Below are positions 29,801 to 34,349 of a stretch of DNA of 64,000 nt, piece after piece (position 1 is the stretch's first letter; every line of letters starts with the position of its first letter). Origin of the DNA: Paludibacteraceae bacterium (lineage in GTDB: Bacteria > Bacteroidota > Bacteroidia > Bacteroidales > Paludibacteraceae); the NCBI GenBank assembly GCA_016285885.1, contig JAEERP010000012.1:1-64000 (forward strand). The letters are read 5' to 3'. The translations under genes were made by a program, and so were the position numbers. The notes beneath the pieces were generated by a model, which saw nothing but the letters and a program-made list of their open reading frames with translations, ran no database searches and was not told where the DNA came from.

Positions 29801-30631
29801 GGACGTGATATAAAGATTAAGTGGGTGAGTGTCACGGGAGGTGCGTCTGTCTTCTTCGGAGATAAGAACATGAGCCGTAAGTTCTGCGCAGGTGATGAGT
29901 ATATTGTGAACTATCAAGTCTTAGGCGGTGTGCCTGATTCATTTAAGTTCTTCTTTGACTCGGAAGAGATTGCGCAGGGCTTCCGTAACGTAGTGGGAGA
30001 AGTGAAGGAGGGCGATGTGGGATCCATATCGTTCACTGTTCCGGATGGCATCGCTCCAGGCATGTATAAAGTGAATGTGCAGATGTTTGGTGAGGGCAAG
30101 AGCAGTAAGGTGGCTAACCTCAAACTCCGGCTGGGATATGACGCTCGTCATGTGATGCGCATGTGGAACGATGTGGTGGTTTGTGACAACTCTCAGAATG
30201 AGTTCGTCGCTTACCAATGGAGACGGAATAATGTGGATATTCCGAATGCTAAAGATCAGTATTTCTGTGAGTTGGGTGGTCTCAATGGCTACTATTCATT
30301 GCATGCCATTACACCGAATAATGATACTGTTTATGTCTGCGGTAAGTATTTTGAGGCATTGGATGTGCCGTTCACCATATCCACTTATCCTGTTTACACG
30401 AACAGGGGTATGACGACGGTTTATGTACATGGTTTGCAGGAGGCTGATCTTGTGGGGGCGAAGTTGTATGTCTATACGATGGAGGGTGCCTTGAAGTACT
30501 GGACGGATATCGTGAGGATGGAGAATGAGGTCTGGGTGAACGAGGGAAGATACGTATGTGTCGTCATCTTGGCTGATGAACGAAGCGCATCATGTAAGTT
30601 CGTCTCCAAAGCGGTTGAATTGATTAAGTAA
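20837..30631 (+). CDS. Giant multi-repeat surface adhesin, probable T9SS cargo
   Basis: A 3264-aa protein. ATG 20837 opens a clear signal peptide (MRTKGFKIF...SSVHA); the upstream TTG 20831 is less likely. Domains in order: a right-handed beta-helix region (about 30-335) ending in the pattern SPCEDAGSS and DMGASEV; four long units of about 310-400 aa carrying paired Ig-like folds (phrases VDGKMYAIVRDT, WHGHSF, AEVGAALLTVRVDSS); about 24 short units of about 49 aa (CGSYTLNDSVYTKSGVYEQ ... GCDSI.TLHLTI); and a C-terminal part with WNDVV and a beta domain like the type A sorting domain. Most short units carry two cysteines. No catalytic motif is visible, so adhesion or a surface fibre is inferred. 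The barrel gene at 30645 follows by 13 nt, and a paralogue is cut by the left edge. Confidence 0.85.
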   Translation: MRTKGFKIFLGIVVCLMWTISSVHARTVTVGTSNTRPNYTNLSDAVDAAGSGDTVMLLSNVSMNSDLSFAKNVVLMSRNGYSIVRRSVSIFWDIIHLYNTSIYVNDGCTVEFNNVVLDCNGLNSTTSFSIYSHFVSVNSGATLKMVNSSVQNSTEGAPVAVSGTLIGGLITNNTCSEPSVGIVLVNSGGLLVNVVVASNMLNKSNMAAVNLNGGSMINCTVVGNNSSTGNSPNRYAVNSSNNNCKITNCIIYGNGNSVLNTANVTYSCVQGGMNGRGNISGNPLLNADYSLRSGSPCEDAGSSSAVSRYTDVDYFGKARISGASVDMGASEVVRDYCEKVDTRLSCGKPFVWIDGKTYTESNHTAVDTISGGMNCDTIVTLNLTYYPAVDKSSLTDADLNKIDCSGEEVTFSFDPSASGRTSLKWLSPSGTLLGTSSTYTAVVADYDVEYYFVAAAPDGSCPDTTVFSALVNYDFYVQNIQHISVDSLANNGCLLKSLDLTPYRPNISYCSKMGKDTAYSYRLNDGAWVDFATTPVVTDVASGDKVFWRVVVHTKDGATLMDETKEPILVKLHDSQNPVLDCDAISQNKRVIPVSDSINGVVPCAVSPQDVISAASDNCAPTLTAFVSMDGVSFSEFNGYTGALNVFDSPSVTVYWRVEDDGGLPSNACPVVYEVERATSVNGKQYAIVRDTLVCSLPVTWHGHEFSSDGEQAAVGAALLTVRVDSSYFKTENIVNVGPYTWRNGVTYTESTVVNGFRQPNVGACDSVFSLRLTIKESNSLKVDEPITPVDSAMNELCALSALDLSTIMPGYSYSSDNAVDTTVYYKVNSGEWVEYTSRPVLSQVTNGTSLYWRVVITTDDHNTISDETVTPQVIRLSDGIAPTIDCRQASLVDRYAPVTDSVMGVVPFSVSSDGIKAAASDNCASDFTLYVSSDGTSFSEYNGTPFSLNVFTQPTVPLYWKVADPENNESAICTIEYGVERNTEVDGSMYAIVRDTLLCAGDLPFSWHGHLFSVDGERAEVGAALLTVRVDSSYFKEETVVATEPYTWRNGVTYTESVREDGFRQANGGGCDSVFTLNLVIKTNNSLVVYEAVSPIDSAANEGCDLRALELSPWMPSFAYNDNNALDTTIYYRVNGGEWVDMADQSMIEHVADKTELFWRVVVTTQDTTLSDETVRPQIVRVRNLTVPALACDDISAGKRFAAVVDSVTGMSHLSVSLADVLSAASSECASDLEALYSNDGVNFHSYNGLTFNLNAFTQTERTVYWKVKSLAGVESAVCAVDYSVERATEVDGKMYAIVRDTFVCANAFPVEWHGHSFATAGERAEVGAALLGVRVDSSFYRKDTVVICGVKQYTWRDGNTYPSGKSYDLSYTVDNGAGLCDSVVDVHLIVHSRMTNKPFGDTVRYWGCAGLDYRTVGFSAKPTAEYNMYRWFEQGQPMVDEYGETMDGVSRFLLTFNGYDNYEYMLVVSASDGYCSDTTIIITNSTHSLETGALTPMSLDANDSCRAYVRLWDYIPSFKDICSFNFVDTVCYYNLNNAGDKLLTRSDSVEFTDGDVVFWKVGYLATNDTVYTVSSDEFFQVVSVVDRAAPKLDDLGISYGNRVHPVADSVVGDVLVTIPLSDVTDHLSDNCDALPDLSIKYSYDGVSYKDFSGMKLRLNVYEAPSVMVYYNVTDKSGNTLADSVLYRVERNTLVGEDSFAVVRDTMLCPAELPYVWHGHSFVKNEESAVVGAAHLTVRTWTDFERFDTVVACHSYVWRDSVEYFESTDTPVWIVKNGEGVCDSVVHLNLTVLNPTYGVDSVVICVKELPYEWHGYQLSGDSVVKMENKLGCDSLVDVKVIVLPVSRAEIYDTACGSYTLNDSVYTKSGDYEQMLTSRVTGCDSILTLHLVVNPILTTTIQETVCGSYTLNDSVYTKSGVYEQRFTSRVTGCDSVLTLHLTVLEHTYGKDTVTICQGMLPYMWHDMAIYGDTVMRLRNYVDCDSFVAIHLIERPIPVTEVYDTACGFYSMNGFEYNKSGTYEQRVTGAWGCDSVVRLHLVLREESSNTITVSACGSYTLNDSVYTQSGVYDQHLTSANGCDSILTIVLDITPAGDTLIHAIAKGSYELNDSVYTQSGQYVQHIPTPNGCDSTVRLDLTIVEGILTERSESVCEGGILWDGTFINQPGTYSKHYVTARGEDSTSILHLTILPTMYSTIVDTAFSFYILNDSVYTKSGIYKQTLFASNGCDSVITLNLKVLNFVNGVIRDTSCSSFVMNDSVYTESGTYEQHLTTPDGRDSTLVLELVIYPSYEVTLDQTACGSYTLNDSVYTQSGHFVQHLQTVTGCDSIINLNLTIREIPKTFISDTVCGAYVLNDSTYQTSGVYEQRLVSASGCDSLIQLDLTVLPSPLTQIFDTVCISYRLNDSVYTKTGVYEQRFPAANGCDSIVRLNLIVLSSPSGVVYDTACASFTMDGQIYTEDTVVQKKVNSPTGCDSIITVHLTILPVKMDTIYRTSCKSFALNDSVYTKSGVYNQTLVSSLGCDSILTIYLTILEPTYGADTVDICENAASVKWHDFDVSSDTSLTIRNHLDCDSIVAIHLNRLPVRRSVFNDTSCAPYMWNGTAYEVSGDYDYKLTSSIGCDSIITLHLHILPTYEIFRLDSAVSYYEWNGERYDSSGMYTQQLVSSLGCDSVVTIALTILPPPEKTPEKVSACISYEWQGMTLTQSGIYYDLLKTAAGEDSIVSIDLTINQPHYNEDTIHYTVCRSELPIVWNDYRIYSDTSRVVLTTTAGCDSFIIFRLNILPSFDTTVSATACDSFEWHGRYLYSSGLYTDTLHSILGCDSITRLALTILSSSVTEIRRTLCESELPVRWNEYEFYHDTLIVFPKSNGCDSIIDVKLTINKEYDIVFDEVACGDFYWNDKLLTKSGTYVDSYSTVAGCDSVVTLHLVVSHPYYVRIVDTTKAGTIYEKNGFTVEANHIGNYEYEVNLMSQYGCDSIVHLSLFVDGRDIKIKWVSVTGGASVFFGDKNMSRKFCAGDEYIVNYQVLGGVPDSFKFFFDSEEIAQGFRNVVGEVKEGDVGSISFTVPDGIAPGMYKVNVQMFGEGKSSKVANLKLRLGYDARHVMRMWNDVVVCDNSQNEFVAYQWRRNNVDIPNAKDQYFCELGGLNGYYSLHAITPNNDTVYVCGKYFEALDVPFTISTYPVYTNRGMTTVYVHGLQEADLVGAKLYVYTMEGALKYWTDIVRMENEVWVNEGRYVCVVILADERSASCKFVSKAVELIK
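22261..26100 (+). repeat. Four long intragenic repeats in the adhesin
   Basis: Related units begin near 22290, 23210, 24130 and 25340 (start marks such as SLANNGC, SAMNELC, SAANEGC, DANDSC). The first three have a period of about 920 bp; the third is longer by about 290 bp. Protein similarity is clear while DNA similarity is moderate, which suggests old duplications. Confidence 0.8.
26385..29820 (+). repeat. About 24 tandem 49-residue repeats in the adhesin
   Basis: Units of about 147 bp with a conserved N-terminal half (C.SY.LNDSVYT.SG.Y.Q) and a C-terminal half GCDSI..L.LTI. Some units replace LNDS with WHG or WNG and show other fold-compatible variants. Copies near 26400-26660 are the most alike, indicating recent duplication there. 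Confidence 0.85.
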
Positions 30632-30644
30632 ATAGGAGGATGGG

Positions 30645-31574
30645 ATGATGAATATGAAAAAGATTTTATTTGTCGTAACGATGTTCCTCTCCATGGGTGC
30701 CTATGGACAGGGTGAGATACTCTCTTTCGGTGTTGGAGGAGGAGTGAATACTATATTGTTCGACCCAGTGTTGGACCGCCCTCTCGACAATGGTGTGATG
30801 AAGTCGGATGTTCCTCTTTCGCCGGGTTTTACGCTTAGCTCCCGTTATGTGTTTTTCTTCCAAAACAAGAATGTCGGTGTGGGTAGTGGCGTGGATTTCA
30901 TCCAATATAGATCGAGAGCGACCCTCGACGGACGTGTGGTCACACCTTCCTATGACAATGAAAATGGGCAGTCGTTTGACTTGATCGAGACCTATATGGG
31001 GTGGAAGGAGAAGGAGTTCATCTTTGCCTTCGAGTTTCCTCTGGGACTTTACTACAAGGTTCCTTTCTCCGAAAAGGCTAATATGATCGTGGGTGCGGGC
31101 GGTAAGCTGGAGGTGCCGATATTCTCTCGCTATGAGATTTATGAAGGCTCCTACTCCGTTTCCGGGTACTATCCTCAGACGAATGTCGTCATACATGATT
31201 TGCCCCACCATGGATTTGTCAATAGCGACCCGTATGCTAGTGGGGGAATCAAGACGAAACTTGCTTTCTCCGTTTATGGCGAGATCGGACTCAATTTCTC
31301 TGTTTCTGAAAAGATGATGTTCTATACGGGCTTGTATTGCAATTATGGATTGACGAGTGTTTTTGATGATAAGAAAAAGAGTGTGCCGGAGCTTTCGGAT
31401 GATTTCTTCGTGGATACGAAGGGTTTGTTCGCTTCCCGTATCGTGGACAAGGTACAGCTCTTCTCCGCAGGTCTGAAATTGGGTATCTCTCTGCCGTCGA
31501 ATAATAGGGACCAAGTCTCTTCAGGTACAAAATCGAAGGTGGATACGACTCCACGACAGGCGAAAATTGAGTAA
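30645..31574 (+). CDS. Outer-membrane beta-barrel protein paired with the adhesin
   Basis: A 309-aa protein with signal peptide (MNMKKILFVVTMFLSMGAYG; ATGs at 30645, 30648 and 30654 are all possible starts). Amphipathic strands run through the mature part (GVGSGVDFIQYRS, KEFIFAFEFPLGLYYKV, MIVGAGGKLEV, FSVYGEIGLNFSV, LFSAGLKLGISL), like small OmpA/OprF-type or PF13568-like barrels. About 20 polar residues follow the last strand. It lies 13 nt behind the 3264-aa adhesin, so it is probably translated from the same message and may help export or anchor it, much as PorP/SprF does for type B cargo. That role is inference; it does not carry the PorP/SprF opening motif. Confidence 0.75.
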   Translation: MMNMKKILFVVTMFLSMGAYGQGEILSFGVGGGVNTILFDPVLDRPLDNGVMKSDVPLSPGFTLSSRYVFFFQNKNVGVGSGVDFIQYRSRATLDGRVVTPSYDNENGQSFDLIETYMGWKEKEFIFAFEFPLGLYYKVPFSEKANMIVGAGGKLEVPIFSRYEIYEGSYSVSGYYPQTNVVIHDLPHHGFVNSDPYASGGIKTKLAFSVYGEIGLNFSVSEKMMFYTGLYCNYGLTSVFDDKKKSVPELSDDFFVDTKGLFASRIVDKVQLFSAGLKLGISLPSNNRDQVSSGTKSKVDTTPRQAKIE

Positions 31575-31592
31575 TTAAAAGTCTTTTTTTCA

Positions 31593-31623
31593 TTTGCGTT
31601 TTTCGCGGAATTTCTTAACTTTG
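31593..31623 (+). promoter_or_regulatory. Promoter of the SGBP-like lipoprotein
   Basis: TTTG at 31593-31596 and TAACTTTG at 31616-31623 are 19 nt apart, the closest match to the Bacteroidetes consensus in this window. The leader would be about 60 nt. Confidence 0.65.
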
Positions 31624-31690
31624 TAAAAAAGGGGAACGTGTTTCTCCTCATTTTTCGGATTGAATATTTATAATATAAAATAAATTCACC

Positions 31691-32698
31691 ATGAAAAGAA
31701 ATTATGTGTTTATATTGTCGCTAGCACTTGCAGGTTGTTTGGCTAGTTGTGATAAGGGGGGGAATTCAACTCATCAGAGTTGTGCTTCGTGTTCGGATGA
31801 GCCGGTGATGGAGAGAATGCTGTGCGAATATGTTCCGGATGGACAGGTGGCTGTCATATATGGTAGCAATTTGAAGAATTGCGAGATCATGTTCCCAGGC
31901 GCTGATTTCCCCGCTAAGATTGAGGAGTCCTCTGATTCCAAGATCTCTGTGGTCGTTCCTGAAGGATCTGAGGATGGACAGTTGAAGATTAAGTGCGGTG
32001 ATAAGGTTATCCTTTCCAAGTTCTTCTTCCGTGACAATAGGAATATTATCGTGAACTTCGATTATAGACTTGCTACTTGGGGCGGTTACAACCCATTCGA
32101 CGAGAACGGTGAGCTGATCACTGGTACGTTGGAGATGGGAACGGAAATCACTCCTTTCGCGAACAATGCTAAGTTGCCTCAGCCTTGTAGCGGCAACTAC
32201 GGTTTGTTGTACGGAAAATATGACCATCCTTGGGTGATGGACCACTGTATGTACATCCAGTATGTGGCTAATCCGCAGGAGGGTGGCCGTGGCCCTATCT
32301 CTGTTGCGACGAAGGCTTTCGAATCGTATGACTTGAGCTCATTGGCTCTTAAATTTGAGGTATATGTGCCGAAAGAGATGGCTTACAAGGGCATCAAAAC
32401 GGAGATCTTCTTCGGACCTATCGATTCTCCTGACAAGCACGGTCGTGAGGTTTCCCCAATCTGTTTCTGGGAGCCTTATAAAGATTGCGAGAATGGATTC
32501 TTTACGGATACTTGGACGACTGTCACAATTCCTTTGACTGAGTTCTGGCATGGCACGAAGAGCGACACGGATCCGTTCGAGGGTAATTTCGACTTGAAGA
32601 AGGCTACGAACTTGAGTTTCTTGCAGTTCGGTCAGCCAGAAGGCGAACCTCAAATTATGATGTGCGTGGATAACTTCCGCGTGGTTCCGCTTCATTGA
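31691..32698 (+). CDS. Surface glycan-binding-like lipoprotein (SGBP/IPT-TIG type)
   Basis: A 335-aa lipoprotein with lipobox ALAGCLASC; CDKGGN follows the cleavage, and the region just after it is polar, as in surface-exposed lipoproteins. An IPT/TIG-like beta domain follows (about 40-115; VAVIYGSNLKNCEIMFPG, ISVVVPEGSEDGQLKI), then a beta-sandwich of about 215 residues with many aromatic residues (WGGYNPFDENGEL, FWEPYKDCENGFFTD) that resembles the ligand domain of SusE/F-positioned surface glycan-binding proteins. No susC or susD is nearby, so this is not a normal PUL arrangement. Binding of a glycan is inferred from the fold only. It has its own promoter and terminator. Confidence 0.75.
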   Translation: MKRNYVFILSLALAGCLASCDKGGNSTHQSCASCSDEPVMERMLCEYVPDGQVAVIYGSNLKNCEIMFPGADFPAKIEESSDSKISVVVPEGSEDGQLKIKCGDKVILSKFFFRDNRNIIVNFDYRLATWGGYNPFDENGELITGTLEMGTEITPFANNAKLPQPCSGNYGLLYGKYDHPWVMDHCMYIQYVANPQEGGRGPISVATKAFESYDLSSLALKFEVYVPKEMAYKGIKTEIFFGPIDSPDKHGREVSPICFWEPYKDCENGFFTDTWTTVTIPLTEFWHGTKSDTDPFEGNFDLKKATNLSFLQFGQPEGEPQIMMCVDNFRVVPLH

Positions 32699-32724
32699 TT
32701 CGATTACTGAATTATAGACTATGG

Positions 32725-32756
32725 GAGGCTGACAGAAGATGTCGGCCTCTTTTTTT
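32725..32756 (+). terminator. Terminator after the SGBP-like lipoprotein
   Basis: The stem GAGGCTGACA/TGTCGGCCTC (one G-T pair) has loop GAAGA and seven T. Confidence 0.9.
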
Positions 32757-32801
32757 CGCAAATTTGAAAAATCCAAAAACGAAATTTAAAAAGTACAAAA
32801 A

Positions 32802-32826
32802 GGGAGGGCAGGCGTCCTCCTTTTTT
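32802..32826 (+). terminator. Second hairpin-plus-T element
   Basis: The stem GGAGGGC/GTCCTCC (one G-T pair) has loop AGGC and a following T run. It lies 46 nt after the first terminator with no gene between, so it may be a back-up or may end a short transcript. Confidence 0.6.
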
Positions 32827-32914
32827 ATTTGGGAACAGCACAAAAAAAACACAAACTATCTTCAAAAAAAACTTGAAAGATAATTTGTAAAATCAATTTT
32901 TTGTGTATTTGTAA

Positions 32915-33108
32915 TGCGATCGGAGAGCGATTGCAAAGGGAAACTGATGTCCTGGATAGTAGGACAAACAACCCAAAGAATTTGATACAATGCAAGTTGA
33001 AATAGTAATTGTAATCAAAGACGGGAAGATTGAGGTGAAGAAAGTAACCATCAAGTCTTAACGCAAGATAGGGGGAGATTCGGCTCCCCCCTCTATCCTT
33101 TGGGTTGT
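32915..33108 (+). ncRNA. Candidate structured RNA element around a 23-codon ORF
   Basis: Several perfect or near-perfect helices are packed here: a GCGATC/GCGATTGC hairpin (about 32915-32935), TGTCCT/AGGACA (32948-32966), a perfect 11-bp long-range pair ACAACCCAAAG (32968-32978) with CTTTGGGTTGT (33098-33108), and a GATA-GGGGGAG/CTCCCCC-TATC hairpin (33067-33097) directly stacked against the closing arm. The paired arms enclose the 23-codon ORF at 32990-33061. A weak TGTATTTG box lies at 32904-32911. It may be a leader, a structured small RNA, or a terminator with extra folding; no known RNA family was recognised. Confidence 0.4.
32990..33061 (+). CDS. Possible 23-residue peptide
   Basis: ATG 32990 to TAA 33061 encodes 23 residues with alternating hydrophobic and charged positions (MQVEIVIVIKD then GKIEVKKVTIKS), which would suit a single beta-hairpin. 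It lies inside the structured element and just before the 61-aa gene. It could be a real small protein, a leader peptide or chance. No homologue is recognised. Confidence 0.35.
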   Translation: MQVEIVIVIKDGKIEVKKVTIKS

Positions 33109-33136
33109 CACGCAAAAATAAACATTTTGGACGAAT

Positions 33137-33322
33137 ATGCAAAACGAAGAGAAAAACGCCACATGGGGCGGACGTCGGGAAGGCTCAGGAAGAAAGAAAA
33201 AAGACGATGAGCCAAAAGTGACGATCACATTCACGATCCCGCAAGGAGCGAAAGAGCGTGTAAGGGAGATTGTGCGTGCGGAAGTGGAGAGATACCGTAA
33301 AGAGAGGGATGGTGGGCAATAG
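33137..33322 (+). CDS. Small ribbon-helix-helix-like DNA-binding protein
   Basis: A 61-aa basic protein. The N-terminal motif WGGRREGSGRKKKDD resembles the glycine/arginine signature seen in many small Bacteroidetes and mobile-element proteins. It is followed by a strand-plus-helix segment (KVTITFTIPQGAKERVREIV) that fits the start of a ribbon-helix-helix domain, then a charged helix. DNA binding is inferred. The stop codon lies inside a 12-bp GC-rich hairpin (33306-33333). Its upstream neighbour is the structured 23-codon element; a decayed fragment lies downstream. Codon use looks normal for the window. Confidence 0.6.
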   Translation: MQNEEKNATWGGRREGSGRKKKDDEPKVTITFTIPQGAKERVREIVRAEVERYRKERDGGQ

Positions 33323-33333
33323 CCCGCCATCCC
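33306..33333 (+). other. Strong hairpin over the stop codon of the 61-aa gene
   Basis: The stem GGGATGGTGGGC/GCCCGCCATCCC (12 bp, one G-T pair) has loop AATA. No T run follows, so it is not a classical terminator; it could protect the 3' end or halt convergent transcription. Confidence 0.6.
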
Positions 33334-33339
33334 GATGGT

Positions 33340-33509
33340 CTAATCCCATCTCACATTCAACCGGTCACGGAACTTTAACCTCTGTTCTATCACATCCAAT
33401 CCGGAGACCCCAATCTGTCGAACCCGCCCCGCAATATCACTTCATTCGTCAGCGCCGCTGTCAGCCCCAAATGATACTCTTTTTTTATATCTATCTGTGT
33501 GGAACCTTA
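33340..33509 (-). pseudogene. Possible decayed 3' fragment of a beta-rich coding sequence
   Basis: Read leftward, one frame from 33509 gives about 37 residues with barrel-like text (KKEYHLGLTAALTNEVILRG, GFDRLGSPDW) before a stop; a shifted frame then continues GLDVIEQRLKFRDRLNVRWD to a TAG at 33340-33342. The two pieces look like one C-terminal region broken by a frameshift, with no upstream gene body. It may be a remnant of a deleted outer-membrane protein gene. Chance open frames of this length are possible, so confidence is low. The remaining part of 33323-33614 shows nothing else. Confidence 0.3.
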
Positions 33510-33614
33510 GGCCTTTTGCAAACGTTGGGCGAGGATGTGCGACGCTCTGCCTCTCTATCCTATGCGTGGGTTGGATAGAGACACCGAAATGTTTTTTCTT
33601 TTTGTGTGGCGCTA

Positions 33615-34349
33615 TTATAGGTTCGCGAAGTGTTCTTCCGCCTCCTTTAGACTATCTAATTTGCCCACGTCTATCATCCTGAATTGATTGTCGACATGGC
33701 ATCTGATATTGGCTTTCCCCGCATTCTCTATGTAGAAATCCATGATGGGAAATTTGGCTGGATAGTGCTCCATGAGCGTGAGTAACCTTGGTGACATCAC
33801 TTGTATGCCAGAGAAGGCATATCTGTCATACTCTTCCGGACGGAAGTCTCGGAAGGGGGATTTCTTTTCTCCTGTCTTGATGTTGGCCCAGCCCTTCAGC
33901 AGATTCTCTTCCCCGAAGTAGAGGTAGCGGGTGGTCTCCCTTGTCTTGACGAGTAGGGTAGCGTCGCTTCCGCGCTCCTTGTGGATCTCATACAATGTCT
34001 TGAGATCAGCGTTCGATAGGATGTCGACGTTGTGGATCAGGAAGGGCTCCCCGTCTCGGAAAAAGTGGGCAGCCTTGCGTATGCCTCCTCCGGTGTCGAG
34101 CAACATCTCCCGTTCGTCTGAGACCTCTATTCTGAGCCCGAAGTTTTTCTTCTCTTGTAGGAATGTAATGATTTTATCCGCATGGTGGTGCACGTTAATG
34201 ATCTGCTCGTCAAAGCCTTGCTCTGCAAGCCTGGTGATGACGTGCTCCAGAAGCGTACGTCCTCCGACGGGAACCAATGCCTTGGGGATGGTGTCGGTTA
34301 TGGGTTTTAGCCGCGTGCCCAAGCCTGCGGCGAATATCATCGCTTTCAT
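33615..34349 (-). CDS. Sugar-1-phosphate nucleotidyltransferase (MurU/HddC-like)
   Basis: A 244-aa cytoplasmic protein of the NTP-transferase family. The N-terminal nucleotide site reads MIFAAGLGTRLKPITDTIPK, followed by AL.P.GG and later HNVDILSN, the metal-binding aspartate region. The length fits single-domain enzymes such as MurU (MurNAc-1-phosphate uridylyltransferase) and HddC. Its start overlaps the S41 peptidase stop by 4 nt (ATGA), so translation is coupled. Substrate cannot be read from sequence; cell-wall sugar recycling or a surface glycan are both possible, and no partner kinase is next to it. Confidence 0.85.
   Translation of the reverse strand: MKAMIFAAGLGTRLKPITDTIPKALVPVGGRTLLEHVITRLAEQGFDEQIINVHHHADKIITFLQEKKNFGLRIEVSDEREMLLDTGGGIRKAAHFFRDGEPFLIHNVDILSNADLKTLYEIHKERGSDATLLVKTRETTRYLYFGEENLLKGWANIKTGEKKSPFRDFRPEEYDRYAFSGIQVMSPRLLTLMEHYPAKFPIMDFYIENAGKANIRCHVDNQFRMIDVGKLDSLKEAEEHFANL

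Noticed and set aside
26385-29820. Regular 147-bp repeats considered as a CRISPR or DNA satellite
   Set aside because: They stay in one reading frame, vary at third codon positions and encode a conserved protein motif, so they are protein repeats.
32915-33108. Structured element considered as a retron RNA
   Set aside because: No reverse transcriptase gene is near; the flanking inverted arms alone are not enough.
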